A stretch of 7,741 nt of DNA from Thermoplasmata archaeon (GTDB lineage: Archaea > Thermoplasmatota > Thermoplasmata > UBA184), in contig JASHXN010000044.1 in assembly GCA_030043505.1 (NCBI GenBank), positions 1 through 7,741 of the forward strand. Direction: 5' to 3'. Of the stretch, positions 1 to 5,792 are shown piece after piece (the first letter of the stretch is position 1; each line of letters begins with the position of its first letter). A program made the translations under genes and the position numbers. A model generated the notes under the pieces. The model searched no databases, was not told where the DNA came from, and saw nothing but the letters and a program-made list of their open reading frames with translations.

Positions 1-1392
1 GAGCACGCCCGCCTCTCCGACCCAGTAGGTCGCGAGCCGTCCCGCCGCGAACGGTTTCACCCCGCTCCCGAGCAGGGTCGCCAGCACACCGGCAAGCACG
101 TCGCCGACGCCGCCGACGGTCATCGCCGGATGATGATGGTCGTTCTCGGCCAGCGACTCGCCGTCGGAGATCAGGTCCGGCGCGCCCTTGGCGACCAGGA
201 GCAGCTTCCGACGGGCCGCCGCGCGGGTCACCGCGGCCCCTCGGTCCGCCGCGGGGCCTTCCGGTCCGAAGTGCCGAGAGAACTCCCCCGCGTTCGGCGT
301 CGCGACGAGCGGCGCCGTTCCGCCCGAACGCCGCTCCTCGGGCGCGGGGAGGGCGGCGAGCGCGTCGGCGTCCACGACGAGCGGCACTTCCCCGGCCAGC
401 TCCCGGAGCACCGTCCGAAGGGCGGTGAGCGTTTCCGGATCCGACCCCGCCCCCATGCCGACCGCGATGGCGGCGGGGGGCACGGAGCGGACCGCGGCCA
501 CCAGGTCGTCCGCGTCGGCGGGAACGAAGCGACCGGAACCGAACGACCGGACGACGAGGTTCGGCGAGAAGCCTTGCACGAGCTCCGCGGCGCCCCGGGG
601 CGCCCACACGGTCGCGCGTTCGGCCCCCGACCGGAGCGCCGCCAAGGCGGCGAGCGCCGGGGCGCCGGCGTACGGGCCGCCGCCGAGGCAGACGATCCGG
701 GCGGATCGGGTACGGTGCTGCGGTTCGGTCGGGTGAGGATAGAACGCGAACTCCCCGGGGCCGGTCCTTCGCCACGCCTCCTCCGGGATCCCGATGTCCC
801 GGACGGAGACCTCCCCGGCGGAGCTAGGGTCCATCTCCTGTTTCCGGGCGGTGAGCGTAACGGTCCACGTCGCCCGGATCCCGTCGGGCGCGCGCGTTCC
901 GGTCGGGACGTCCACGGCGAGGACCGGCGCCCCGCTGGCGCGGACCGCGTCCACCGCTTCGCGCACCGGGGCCCGCAGGGCGCCGCTCTGCCCCGTGCCC
1001 AGCATCGCGTCCAGCACGAGCGGCATGCTGGCGAGCTCCTCCTTGCGGGGGACGCCGACGTGGACCGGCAGGTGGTGCTCGACGCGCTCGAAGCACCGGC
1101 GCGCCGGTCGGGAGCGGATCTCCAGCGGCGGCCGCAGGAGCCAGAGTTCGGGCGAGTAGCCCCACTGGTGGAGGTAGTGGGCGGCGCACGTCCCGTCGCC
1201 GCCGTTGTTCCCCGTCGACGCGACGATCGCCACGCGGGCGGGGGGCGGCGGAAGATGGTGGGTCGCCTCCTCGGCGACGACCCGCCCCGCGTTCTCCATG
1301 AGCGCGTCGAGCGAGACGCCCAGGGCGACCGCGTTCAGCTCGACCGCGATCGCTTCCGCGGAGGAGAGCGGCCGAGGGGAGGCGGCCCACAT
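1..1392 (-). CDS. nnrDE: Bifunctional NAD(P)H-hydrate epimerase / ADP-dependent NAD(P)H-hydrate dehydratase, 3' end cut by window edge
   Basis: Repairs damaged nicotinamide cofactors in the cytoplasm. The N-terminal YjeF_N domain epimerises R- to S-NAD(P)HX, and the C-terminal ribokinase-like domain dehydrates S-NAD(P)HX using ADP. Reading minus from the ATG at 1392 gives 464 uninterrupted codons to base 1, so the gene is partial. Visible in order: LMENAG (31-36), the nucleotide-binding loop STGNNGGDG (59-67), LDAMLGTG with the expected catalytic Asp (128), DVPTG (161-165) and RDIGIP closing the epimerase half (about 198-203). The kinase-like half shows VVDADAL (339-345), TPNAGEF (365-371), VAKGAPD, and TVGGVGDVLAG with its catalytic Asp at 431. 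The usual motif reads GTGD or GSGD, so GVGD is a mild variant. The ATG lies 6 nt after the aIF1A stop with no clear ribosome-binding site, which suggests co-transcription and coupled translation. Only the last few dozen residues should be missing. The function is secure from both domains. Confidence 0.95.
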   Translation of the reverse strand, partial: MWAASPRPLSSAEAIAVELNAVALGVSLDALMENAGRVVAEEATHHLPPPPARVAIVASTGNNGGDGTCAAHYLHQWGYSPELWLLRPPLEIRSRPARRCFERVEHHLPVHVGVPRKEELASMPLVLDAMLGTGQSGALRAPVREAVDAVRASGAPVLAVDVPTGTRAPDGIRATWTVTLTARKQEMDPSSAGEVSVRDIGIPEEAWRRTGPGEFAFYPHPTEPQHRTRSARIVCLGGGPYAGAPALAALAALRSGAERATVWAPRGAAELVQGFSPNLVVRSFGSGRFVPADADDLVAAVRSVPPAAIAVGMGAGSDPETLTALRTVLRELAGEVPLVVDADALAALPAPEERRSGGTAPLVATPNAGEFSRHFGPEGPAADRGAAVTRAAARRKLLLVAKGAPDLISDGESLAENDHHHPAMTVGGVGDVLAGVLATLLGSGVKPFAAGRLATYWVGEAGVL

Positions 1393-1398
1393 CGGGGC

Positions 1399-1845
1399 CT
1401 ACGTGGCCGGCGACTCCGAGGCGGACGCCTCGGGGGTCAGGAATCCGGCCATCGACTCCGGCAAGAGATTGCGCCGCTGGAGGTACTGCGATTGCGTCCG
1501 GCTGTAGCGGAAGAGGATGTCCGCCTTGCCTTCCTGGAACCCCCACGGACGGACGACGAGCAGGTCCCCCTCGCGGATCCACATTTTCTTCTTCATCTTG
1601 CCAGTGATGCGGCCCATCCGCGAGACCGAATCCTCGCACATCACGCGGATCCGAGCGGCGCCGAGCAGCTGACTCGCGATGCCGAACACTTCTCCGCGCT
1701 GGCGGCGCGGCAGCGGGAGCCGGCCTACCTCTTCGCCGCCCTCGACGACCTCGACCGCGGGCGCGGAGGGCGCCGGTGTCTCCTCGTCGGCGCCCCCGTT
1801 CGCGGAGGGCGGGGCGGGCTTGGAGGGGTCGTCCGGCTCGGGCAC
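1399..1845 (-). CDS. eif1A: Translation initiation factor aIF1A (eIF1A family) with extended N- and C-terminal tails
   Basis: Archaeal homologue of bacterial IF1 and eukaryotic eIF1A; binds the A site of the small ribosomal subunit during initiation. The 148-residue product has an S1/OB-fold core from about residue 50 to 115, with the family pattern GEVFGIASQLLG, then RVMCED, SRMGRITGKMKKKMWIREGD (about 75-94), VVRPWGFQEGKADI and the helix FRYSRTQSQYLQRR. Family members are usually about 95-115 residues. This one carries some 40 extra N-terminal residues rich in Pro, Ala, Glu and Asp, and a Ser/Ala/Pro/Glu-rich end after the core. GTG is the only ATG/GTG/TTG codon before the core, so the long N-terminus is accepted unless a rarer start is used. 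The reading frame is the same as the upstream amidohydrolase, whose TAA lies 24 nt before the GTG; that has a one-in-three chance of being accidental. No Shine-Dalgarno motif is seen; a TATA-like CCTTAAG about 26 nt upstream suggests a leaderless start. It is the clearest archaeal marker in the window. Confidence 0.95.
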   Translation of the reverse strand: MPEPDDPSKPAPPSANGGADEETPAPSAPAVEVVEGGEEVGRLPLPRRQRGEVFGIASQLLGAARIRVMCEDSVSRMGRITGKMKKKMWIREGDLLVVRPWGFQEGKADILFRYSRTQSQYLQRRNLLPESMAGFLTPEASASESPAT

Positions 1846-1865
1846 GGAACCGGGGACCGCCGCCG

Positions 1866-1875
1866 TGTCTTAAGG
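1866..1875 (-). promoter_or_regulatory. Possible weak promoter of the aIF1A gene
   Basis: On the minus strand ACCTTAAGAC overlaps the TAA stop of the amidohydrolase gene. Its AT core is centred about 26 nt upstream of the aIF1A GTG, the distance expected for a TATA box driving a leaderless transcript. The element is short and weak, and read-through from the amidohydrolase promoter would serve as well. The absence of a ribosome-binding site before the GTG makes a leaderless start more attractive. Confidence 0.35.
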
Positions 1876-2721
1876 TGAATCCCTCGCAGGAAACAGCGTG
1901 AGCGGGTTCGTCTCCAGGATCTGGTGCTGGACCTCCGCGGGGAGCGGGAGCGCGCGGAAGGCGGCGAGGTTCGCCCGGATATCCTTGACCCCCGGCCCGG
2001 GCCAGTCGGTGCCGAAGACGACCTTGTCGGCGAGCTTGGCGAGGGTCGGGAAGTACTCGAGCAGCCGCGCGGGCGGGATGCCGGAGACGTCGAGCCAGAC
2101 GTTCGAACACCGCCGGGTGAGGAAGACCGCGGTCGGCATCCAGAGGGGGCGGCCGCCGTGGGCCAGCACGATCGGCAGCTTCGGGAAGTCGAGCGCGACG
2201 TCCTCCACGAGGATCGGGTCGCCGAACCGGTTCCGCGCGCGGGGGAACACCGACGTTCCGGTGTGGAAGATCACCGGGAGCTGCTCGCGTTCGCACGCTC
2301 CGTACAGCTCGCGCAGACGGGACGGTCCCCCGTCGACGTAGGCGTTGGGCCGGAACAGCTGGTGGGGCGGGTGGAGCTTGAGCGCGCGCAGGTGCAGATC
2401 GTGCACGAGATGCCGGATCTCGGCGGCCGGGTCGGGGTGGTTGGCGTGGATCCCCCCGGTCGGGAGCAGGCGTCGGCGATCGGCCGCCGCGAAGTCGCTC
2501 GCGAACTTGTTCGTCGCCTCCGTGTAGCCGATCACCTCCGGGGCGACGTAGTTGACGAGCACCGCGCGGTCGATCCCGCTCCGGTCGAGATACTCGAGGA
2601 ACGCTTTCGGCTCCCGGACGTACCGAGCGACATCGGGATCCCGCGTGCCGAGCAACGCGAGCGCGTCCGGCCGCATCTCCCAGTACGGGTTGATGTGGAC
2701 GTGACAGTCGGTGACGCCCAT
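1870..2721 (-). CDS. Amidohydrolase-family metal-dependent hydrolase (Amidohydro-rel / ACMSD-like TIM barrel)
   Basis: A 283-residue protein of the amidohydrolase 2 group (COG2159), TIM-barrel hydrolases or decarboxylases that hold one or two metal ions, usually zinc. Metal-site residues are all visible in order: DCHVH at the N-terminus (His7, His9), LKLHP (Lys115, His117), FHTGT (His153), LAHGG (His188) and FGTDWPG (Asp239). The length matches small family members of about 270-300 residues. The substrate cannot be read from sequence; relatives include 2-amino-3-carboxymuconate semialdehyde decarboxylase and many uncharacterised proteins. A GTG 12 nt upstream (2733) is also in frame. ATG at 2721 is preferred because a TATA box is centred 26 nt before it, which would start the mRNA at the ATG itself, and because the family normally begins a few residues before the HxH motif. 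It is the first gene of the block that continues into aIF1A and nnrDE. No signal peptide is seen, so it should be cytoplasmic. Confidence 0.88.
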   Translation of the reverse strand: MGVTDCHVHINPYWEMRPDALALLGTRDPDVARYVREPKAFLEYLDRSGIDRAVLVNYVAPEVIGYTEATNKFASDFAAADRRRLLPTGGIHANHPDPAAEIRHLVHDLHLRALKLHPPHQLFRPNAYVDGGPSRLRELYGACEREQLPVIFHTGTSVFPRARNRFGDPILVEDVALDFPKLPIVLAHGGRPLWMPTAVFLTRRCSNVWLDVSGIPPARLLEYFPTLAKLADKVVFGTDWPGPGVKDIRANLAAFRALPLPAEVQHQILETNPLTLFPARDSP

Positions 2722-2743
2722 GCGCCCCGGCACGGAGTTTGGG

Positions 2744-2750
2744 ATATAAA
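2744..2750 (-). promoter_or_regulatory. TATA box for the amidohydrolase gene (leaderless start)
   Basis: TTTATAT on the minus strand is the clearest AT-rich island in a GC-rich 86-nt divergent intergenic region. Its centre lies 26 nt upstream of the ATG at 2721, the standard archaeal TATA-to-transcription-start distance, so the transcript probably begins at or within a base or two of the start codon. The same bases read ATATAAA on the plus strand and could in principle also drive the divergent gene, from a start near 2773. Confidence 0.65.
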
Positions 2751-2776
2751 CCGCCGAACGGGCGCTCCAACCTAGG

Positions 2777-2785
2777 GCTTATCTC
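2777..2785 (+). promoter_or_regulatory. Probable TATA-like element for the PH-domain membrane protein gene
   Basis: GCTTATCTC on the plus strand is centred about 27 nt upstream of the ATG at 2808, which fits a leaderless transcript. No Shine-Dalgarno motif precedes that ATG. Instead a 6-bp inverted repeat (2792-2797 with 2802-2807, CGGGGG/CCCCCG) abuts the start codon. The element is weaker than the divergent TATA box. Confidence 0.45.
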
Positions 2786-2807
2786 TCGAGACGGGGGTCG
2801 CCCCCCG

Positions 2808-3440
2808 ATGGCGACGCCCTGGGCCGAGAAGAAGACCCCTAAGCTCCTGAAGGCGACGTACCTGGCCGACCAGGAGTTCCTGCTCGAGGAGACGCGAGCC
2901 TCCAAGTTGCTCTACTTCCCCGGACCGTTCGTCTGGACCCTCTTCTTCCTGGTGCTGACGTACCTCACCTGGGGGCTCTGGGCGGTCCGACTCCACCTTC
3001 CCCATCTGAAGCTGTACGCGCAAGCCCTGCAGCATTTGGCCAAGGATGTCGGGATCTCGGCTGGCACGCTCGAGAAGTACCTCGGGGCGGTCTTCGCCCT
3101 CCTCACCCTGATCGGGTTGCTCTGGTTCGCCGTTCGCTACGTCCGCTGGATCCGGACGGTGTACGCCGTCACGAGCCGGCGCGTGATCGTGCAGAAGGGC
3201 ATCGTGGGCCGGAACTTCGACGAGATCCCGGTCACGCAGGTCCGCGGGGTCGACGTCCGCCAGACGATCAGCCAGCGGATCCTCCACTACGGGACGGTGC
3301 GGATCAGCTCGGAGGAAGGTGCCCGCATCGGCAACGAGGATTGGCCCGGGATCCCGAACCCGTTCGCGTTCCAGAAGTGGATCGAGAACGCGACCGAAGC
3401 GATCCAGACCCCCGGCTCTCCGCCGGCGCGCACGCAGTAG
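2808..3440 (+). CDS. Small membrane protein with a bacterial-type PH domain (bPH_2 / DUF304-like)
   Basis: A 210-residue protein with two hydrophobic helices, about residues 39-60 (GPFVWTLFFLVLTYLTWGLW) and 91-112 (YLGAVFALLTLIGLLWFAVR). They are separated by a roughly 30-residue loop. A C-terminal domain (about 112-196) carries the pattern of bPH_2 proteins: YAVTSRRVIVQKGIVGR, then a segment ending in VRGVDV, then GTVRISSEEG. In this family the pleckstrin-homology-like domain follows the second helix and is probably cytoplasmic; the molecular role is unknown. The frame is open up to a TTG at 2739, but ATG 2808 is chosen: the 23 extra residues are polar and uncharacteristic, and a TATA-like element lies about 27 nt before 2808. 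FixC follows 52 nt downstream on the same strand with its own promoter-like element, so a functional link is not implied. Confidence is good for family and topology, low for role. Confidence 0.85.
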   Translation: MATPWAEKKTPKLLKATYLADQEFLLEETRASKLLYFPGPFVWTLFFLVLTYLTWGLWAVRLHLPHLKLYAQALQHLAKDVGISAGTLEKYLGAVFALLTLIGLLWFAVRYVRWIRTVYAVTSRRVIVQKGIVGRNFDEIPVTQVRGVDVRQTISQRILHYGTVRISSEEGARIGNEDWPGIPNPFAFQKWIENATEAIQTPGSPPARTQ

Positions 3441-3457
3441 GCTCGGTCCCGCGCACC

Positions 3458-3465
3458 GTTAAATC
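3458..3465 (+). promoter_or_regulatory. Probable TATA-like element for the FixC gene
   Basis: GTTAAATC is the only AT-rich patch in the 52-nt gap before fixC. Its centre is about 31 nt from the ATG at 3493, so the mRNA leader would be at most a few bases. No convincing Shine-Dalgarno motif lies in front of the ATG, which agrees with leaderless translation. Confidence 0.5.
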
Positions 3466-3492
3466 GGCCGCCGGGCGTCGGCGCACCGTCCG

Positions 3493-4794
3493 ATGGCCGA
3501 CGACTTCGACGCGATCGTAGTCGGCGCCGGCATGGCCGGCAGCGCGGCCGCGATCCGGCTCGCCCAGGGAGGGGCGAACGTCCTGCTCCTCGAACGTGGC
3601 GAGCAAGCGGGCCAGAAGAACCTCTCCGGGGGGATCCTCTGGGGGGACGACCTCGCCCGGATCCTGCCTCGATGGCGGGAGGAGATGCCCGTCGAGCGGC
3701 ACCTGGTCCGCAAGCGGTTCGGGTTCCTGACGGGGGACCGGTCCCTCGCCTTCGACTACGAGGACGGAGCGTGGCGCGCCCCGCCGTACGTCGCGCACAC
3801 GGTGCTCCGAGCCCGCACCGATGCGTGGCTCGCGCAGCAGGCCGAGGCAGCCGGGGCGACCGTCGTCACCAGCGTACCGGTCGAACGGCTCGCCTGGGAG
3901 GGGAGCCGGGTCCGGGGGGTCGTGCAGGGTGGGGAGACGATGACCGCCCCCGTGACGATCGTCGCTGATGGGGCGAACTCCCGGCTCACGCTCGGCACCC
4001 CGATCCGTCCCGCCCCGCGCTTGAGCGAGGAAGCGACCGAGCTGGGCGTGAAGGAGGTCTACCGCCTCGACCCGGCCCGCCTGGAGGAGCGGTTCCAGCT
4101 CGGCGCCGGGGAGGCGCACGCCGAGGAGTGGGTGCTCGGCCTCTATCCACCGGGCGTCAAGGCCGGAGGGTTCCTGTACACGAACCGCGACACGCTGTCG
4201 ATCGGGGTCATCGTCCAGGTCGCCTCGCTGTTCGGCTCGGGGATCGCCGCCCACGACCTGGTCGAGACGTTCAAGCAGCACCCGACGGTCCAGCGCGCCC
4301 TCCGCGGGGCGGAGCTCGTGGAGTACGGGGCGAAGCTGATCAGCTCCGGCTGGGCGAGCCGGCCCGCCGCCTTCCACGGCGACGGCTGGATGGTCGCGGG
4401 GGACGCCGCGGGGTTCGTCTTCTCGAACGGGATCGTGATCCAGGGGATGAACTACGCCGTCCGCTCCGGGCTGGAGGCGGCGGAGACCGCCCTGCTCGCG
4501 CGCGAGGCCCGGGACGGTTCGGCCGCCCGGCTCGCCGAGTACGACCGACGGCTCGAGCGGACCGGGATCCTCCCCGACTTCCGCGACTTCGAGGGGATGG
4601 ACCGCGTGAAGTGGAATCCCCGTTTCTACACCTACTATCCGAAGTTCGCGACCGAGCTGTTCCACGGCATGATGGGCTCGGGCGCGGGACGCAAGGAACA
4701 CCTGTTCCGCACGATGCGCAAGGCCCAGCGGGCCGTCGGGCTCGGGACGACGACGTTGCTGCGCGACGGGCTCGAGATGGTCCGGGAGCTGTAG
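3493..4794 (+). CDS. fixC: FixC-type FAD-dependent dehydrogenase (ETF:quinone oxidoreductase-like)
   Basis: A 433-residue flavoprotein of the FixC / geranylgeranyl-reductase superfamily; FixC proteins accept electrons from the electron-transfer flavoprotein FixAB (EtfBA) and pass them towards quinone. The N-terminus holds the Rossmann FAD motif VVGAGMAGSAAA (9-20), with Glu34 ending the second strand, and the FixC-typical KNLSGG (42-47). The second FAD motif GWMVAGDAAGFV (298-309) is followed by NGIVIQGMNYAVRSGLEAAE, and FYTYYPKF (378-385) lies near the C-terminus. It lacks the C-terminal iron-sulfur domain of mitochondrial ETF-QO and contains no cysteine, so any Fe-S cluster must come from a separate FixX-type ferredoxin, which is not in this window. 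It converges on etfA with 11 nt between stop codons, which supports a shared function with EtfAB although it is not in their operon. The distinction from a geranylgeranyl reductase rests on motif resemblance and this context. Confidence 0.88.
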   Translation: MADDFDAIVVGAGMAGSAAAIRLAQGGANVLLLERGEQAGQKNLSGGILWGDDLARILPRWREEMPVERHLVRKRFGFLTGDRSLAFDYEDGAWRAPPYVAHTVLRARTDAWLAQQAEAAGATVVTSVPVERLAWEGSRVRGVVQGGETMTAPVTIVADGANSRLTLGTPIRPAPRLSEEATELGVKEVYRLDPARLEERFQLGAGEAHAEEWVLGLYPPGVKAGGFLYTNRDTLSIGVIVQVASLFGSGIAAHDLVETFKQHPTVQRALRGAELVEYGAKLISSGWASRPAAFHGDGWMVAGDAAGFVFSNGIVIQGMNYAVRSGLEAAETALLAREARDGSAARLAEYDRRLERTGILPDFRDFEGMDRVKWNPRFYTYYPKFATELFHGMMGSGAGRKEHLFRTMRKAQRAVGLGTTTLLRDGLEMVREL

Positions 4795-4805
4795 CGGTCG
4801 CTCCG

Positions 4806-5792
4806 TCAGCCGCCGCGGACCCGCTTCACTTCCGCGGTGAGCGCCGGGAGAATCGCGAACAGGTCGCCCGCGATCCCGTAGTCGGCGACGCGGAAGATCG
4901 GGGCCGACGGGTCGGAGTTGATCGCCACGATGACCCGCGAGCTCGTGATCCCGACCAGGTGCTGGATCGCGCCGGAGATCCCGACGGCGATGTAGAGCTG
5001 CGGCGCGACGGTCTTGCCCGTCTGCCCGACCTGGTACGATGACGGTCGCCACCCGGCATCGGTGACCGCGCGCGACGCCCCGACGGCCGCCCCAAGGGCG
5101 GTGGCGAGCTCTTCGACCAGCGGGAACTTGTCGGCGGAGCCGAGGCCCCGGCCCCCCGAAACGACGATCGCCGCGTCCGCGAGCGAGGGCCCGCTGCCGC
5201 GGGTCGGCGTAGCCGCGGCGCGCCGGGTCGGGGCGAACGACCCCGGCGGGACGTCGACGCCGCCCACCGGCTCGAGGTGGAGCGGCGCGGCGGGTCCTTC
5301 GGAGGCGGGGAACGCGTGCGGGCGGACCGAGATGACGCTCCGGGGCCCGAGGAGACGGCGCTCCTCCGAGGCGCGTCCGCCGAAGACGGGACGACGCACG
5401 CTCCAGCCGTCGGCCGCGGCGGAGATCTCCACGACGCCGTTCGCCGCCGCCGCGTCGAACGCCACCGCGAGAGCGCCGACGAGGTCGCGTCCGAACGTGC
5501 TGCCGCCGACGAGGACGAGCCCGGCTCCCGCCGCCCGCGCTGCCGCGGCGGCCGGCAGGGCGTGGGCGCCCGGCGGGGCCGTGTCCAGTCGGCCGTCCTC
5601 GGCCGCATAGACGTGACCGACTCCGGCCCGGGCGAGGACCGCGGCCCGTTCGGTGGCCTTCGTACCGCCGAGGTAGGCGACGACGCGGCCCCCGTCGCCC
5701 GCCGCTCGACGGGCGACGGTGATCGCCTCGAGGGTCACGGGGGCGACCCCGTCCCCCTCGGGCTCGGCGACCACCAGCACCGTCGCGGTCAC
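4806..5792 (-). CDS. etfA: Electron transfer flavoprotein alpha subunit (FixB-like)
   Basis: Alpha subunit of the soluble ETF heterodimer, which takes electrons from acyl-CoA dehydrogenases and holds the FAD. The 328 residues match the usual length. The N-terminal half (about 1-190) is the variable, alanine-rich ETF alpha/beta domain. The C-terminal FAD domain is fully conserved: [10 protein letters not shown] (210-219), [11 protein letters not shown] (238-248), [19 protein letters not shown] (253-271), SGAIQHLVG (273-281) and [21 protein letters not shown] (290-310). The GTG start overlaps the etfB stop codon as GTGA (4 nt), and AGGTG sits 5 nt before it, so translational coupling is expected. 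The same frame stays open far upstream inside etfB, but that stretch has no ETF similarity and is an antisense-free shadow of etfB. Third gene of the acyl-CoA dehydrogenase, etfB, etfA operon. Confidence 0.97.
   Translation of the reverse strand: MTATVLVVAEPEGDGVAPVTLEAITVARRAAGDGGRVVAYLGGTKATERAAVLARAGVGHVYAAEDGRLDTAPPGAHALPAAAAARAAGAGLVLVGGSTFGRDLVGALAVAFDAAAANGVVEISAAADGWSVRRPVFGGRASEERRLLGPRSVISVRPHAFPASEGPAAPLHLEPVGGVDVPPGSFAPTRRAAATPTRGSGPSLADAAIVVSGGRGLGSADKFPLVEELATALGAAVGASRAVTDAGWRPSSYQVGQTGKTVAPQLYIAVGISGAIQHLVGITSSRVIVAINSDPSAPIFRVADYGIAGDLFAILPALTAEVKRVRGG

Noticed and set aside
1095..1108. 14-nt palindrome ACCGGCGCGCCGGT in nnrDE
   Set aside because: It is short, made almost only of G and C, and inside a coding region; expected by chance at this composition. 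A 12-nt palindrome at 3734-3745 in fixC was set aside for the same reason.
130..1878. Plus-strand open frame of 582 codons opposite nnrDE and aIF1A
   Set aside because: Its translation is Arg/Gly/Pro-rich low complexity with no domain, and it lies antisense to two genes with unmistakable motifs. GC-rich codon use removes stops from the opposite strand.
824..2905. Minus-strand open frame of 693 codons spanning parts of nnrDE, aIF1A and the amidohydrolase
   Set aside because: It is out of frame with all three recognised proteins, Arg/Pro-rich, and crosses the divergent promoter region. It is a compositional shadow.
4795..4805. Possible terminator between convergent fixC and etfA
   Set aside because: The gap is 11 nt with no T-run and no hairpin, so nothing supports a terminator call.
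3304..5052. Minus-strand open frame of 582 codons opposite fixC
   Set aside because: fixC has intact FAD motifs in the plus frame, while the antisense translation shows no known motif. That this, the frame at 130-1878 and the frame at 4806-6554 are all exactly 582 codons is a coincidence; their sequences are unrelated.
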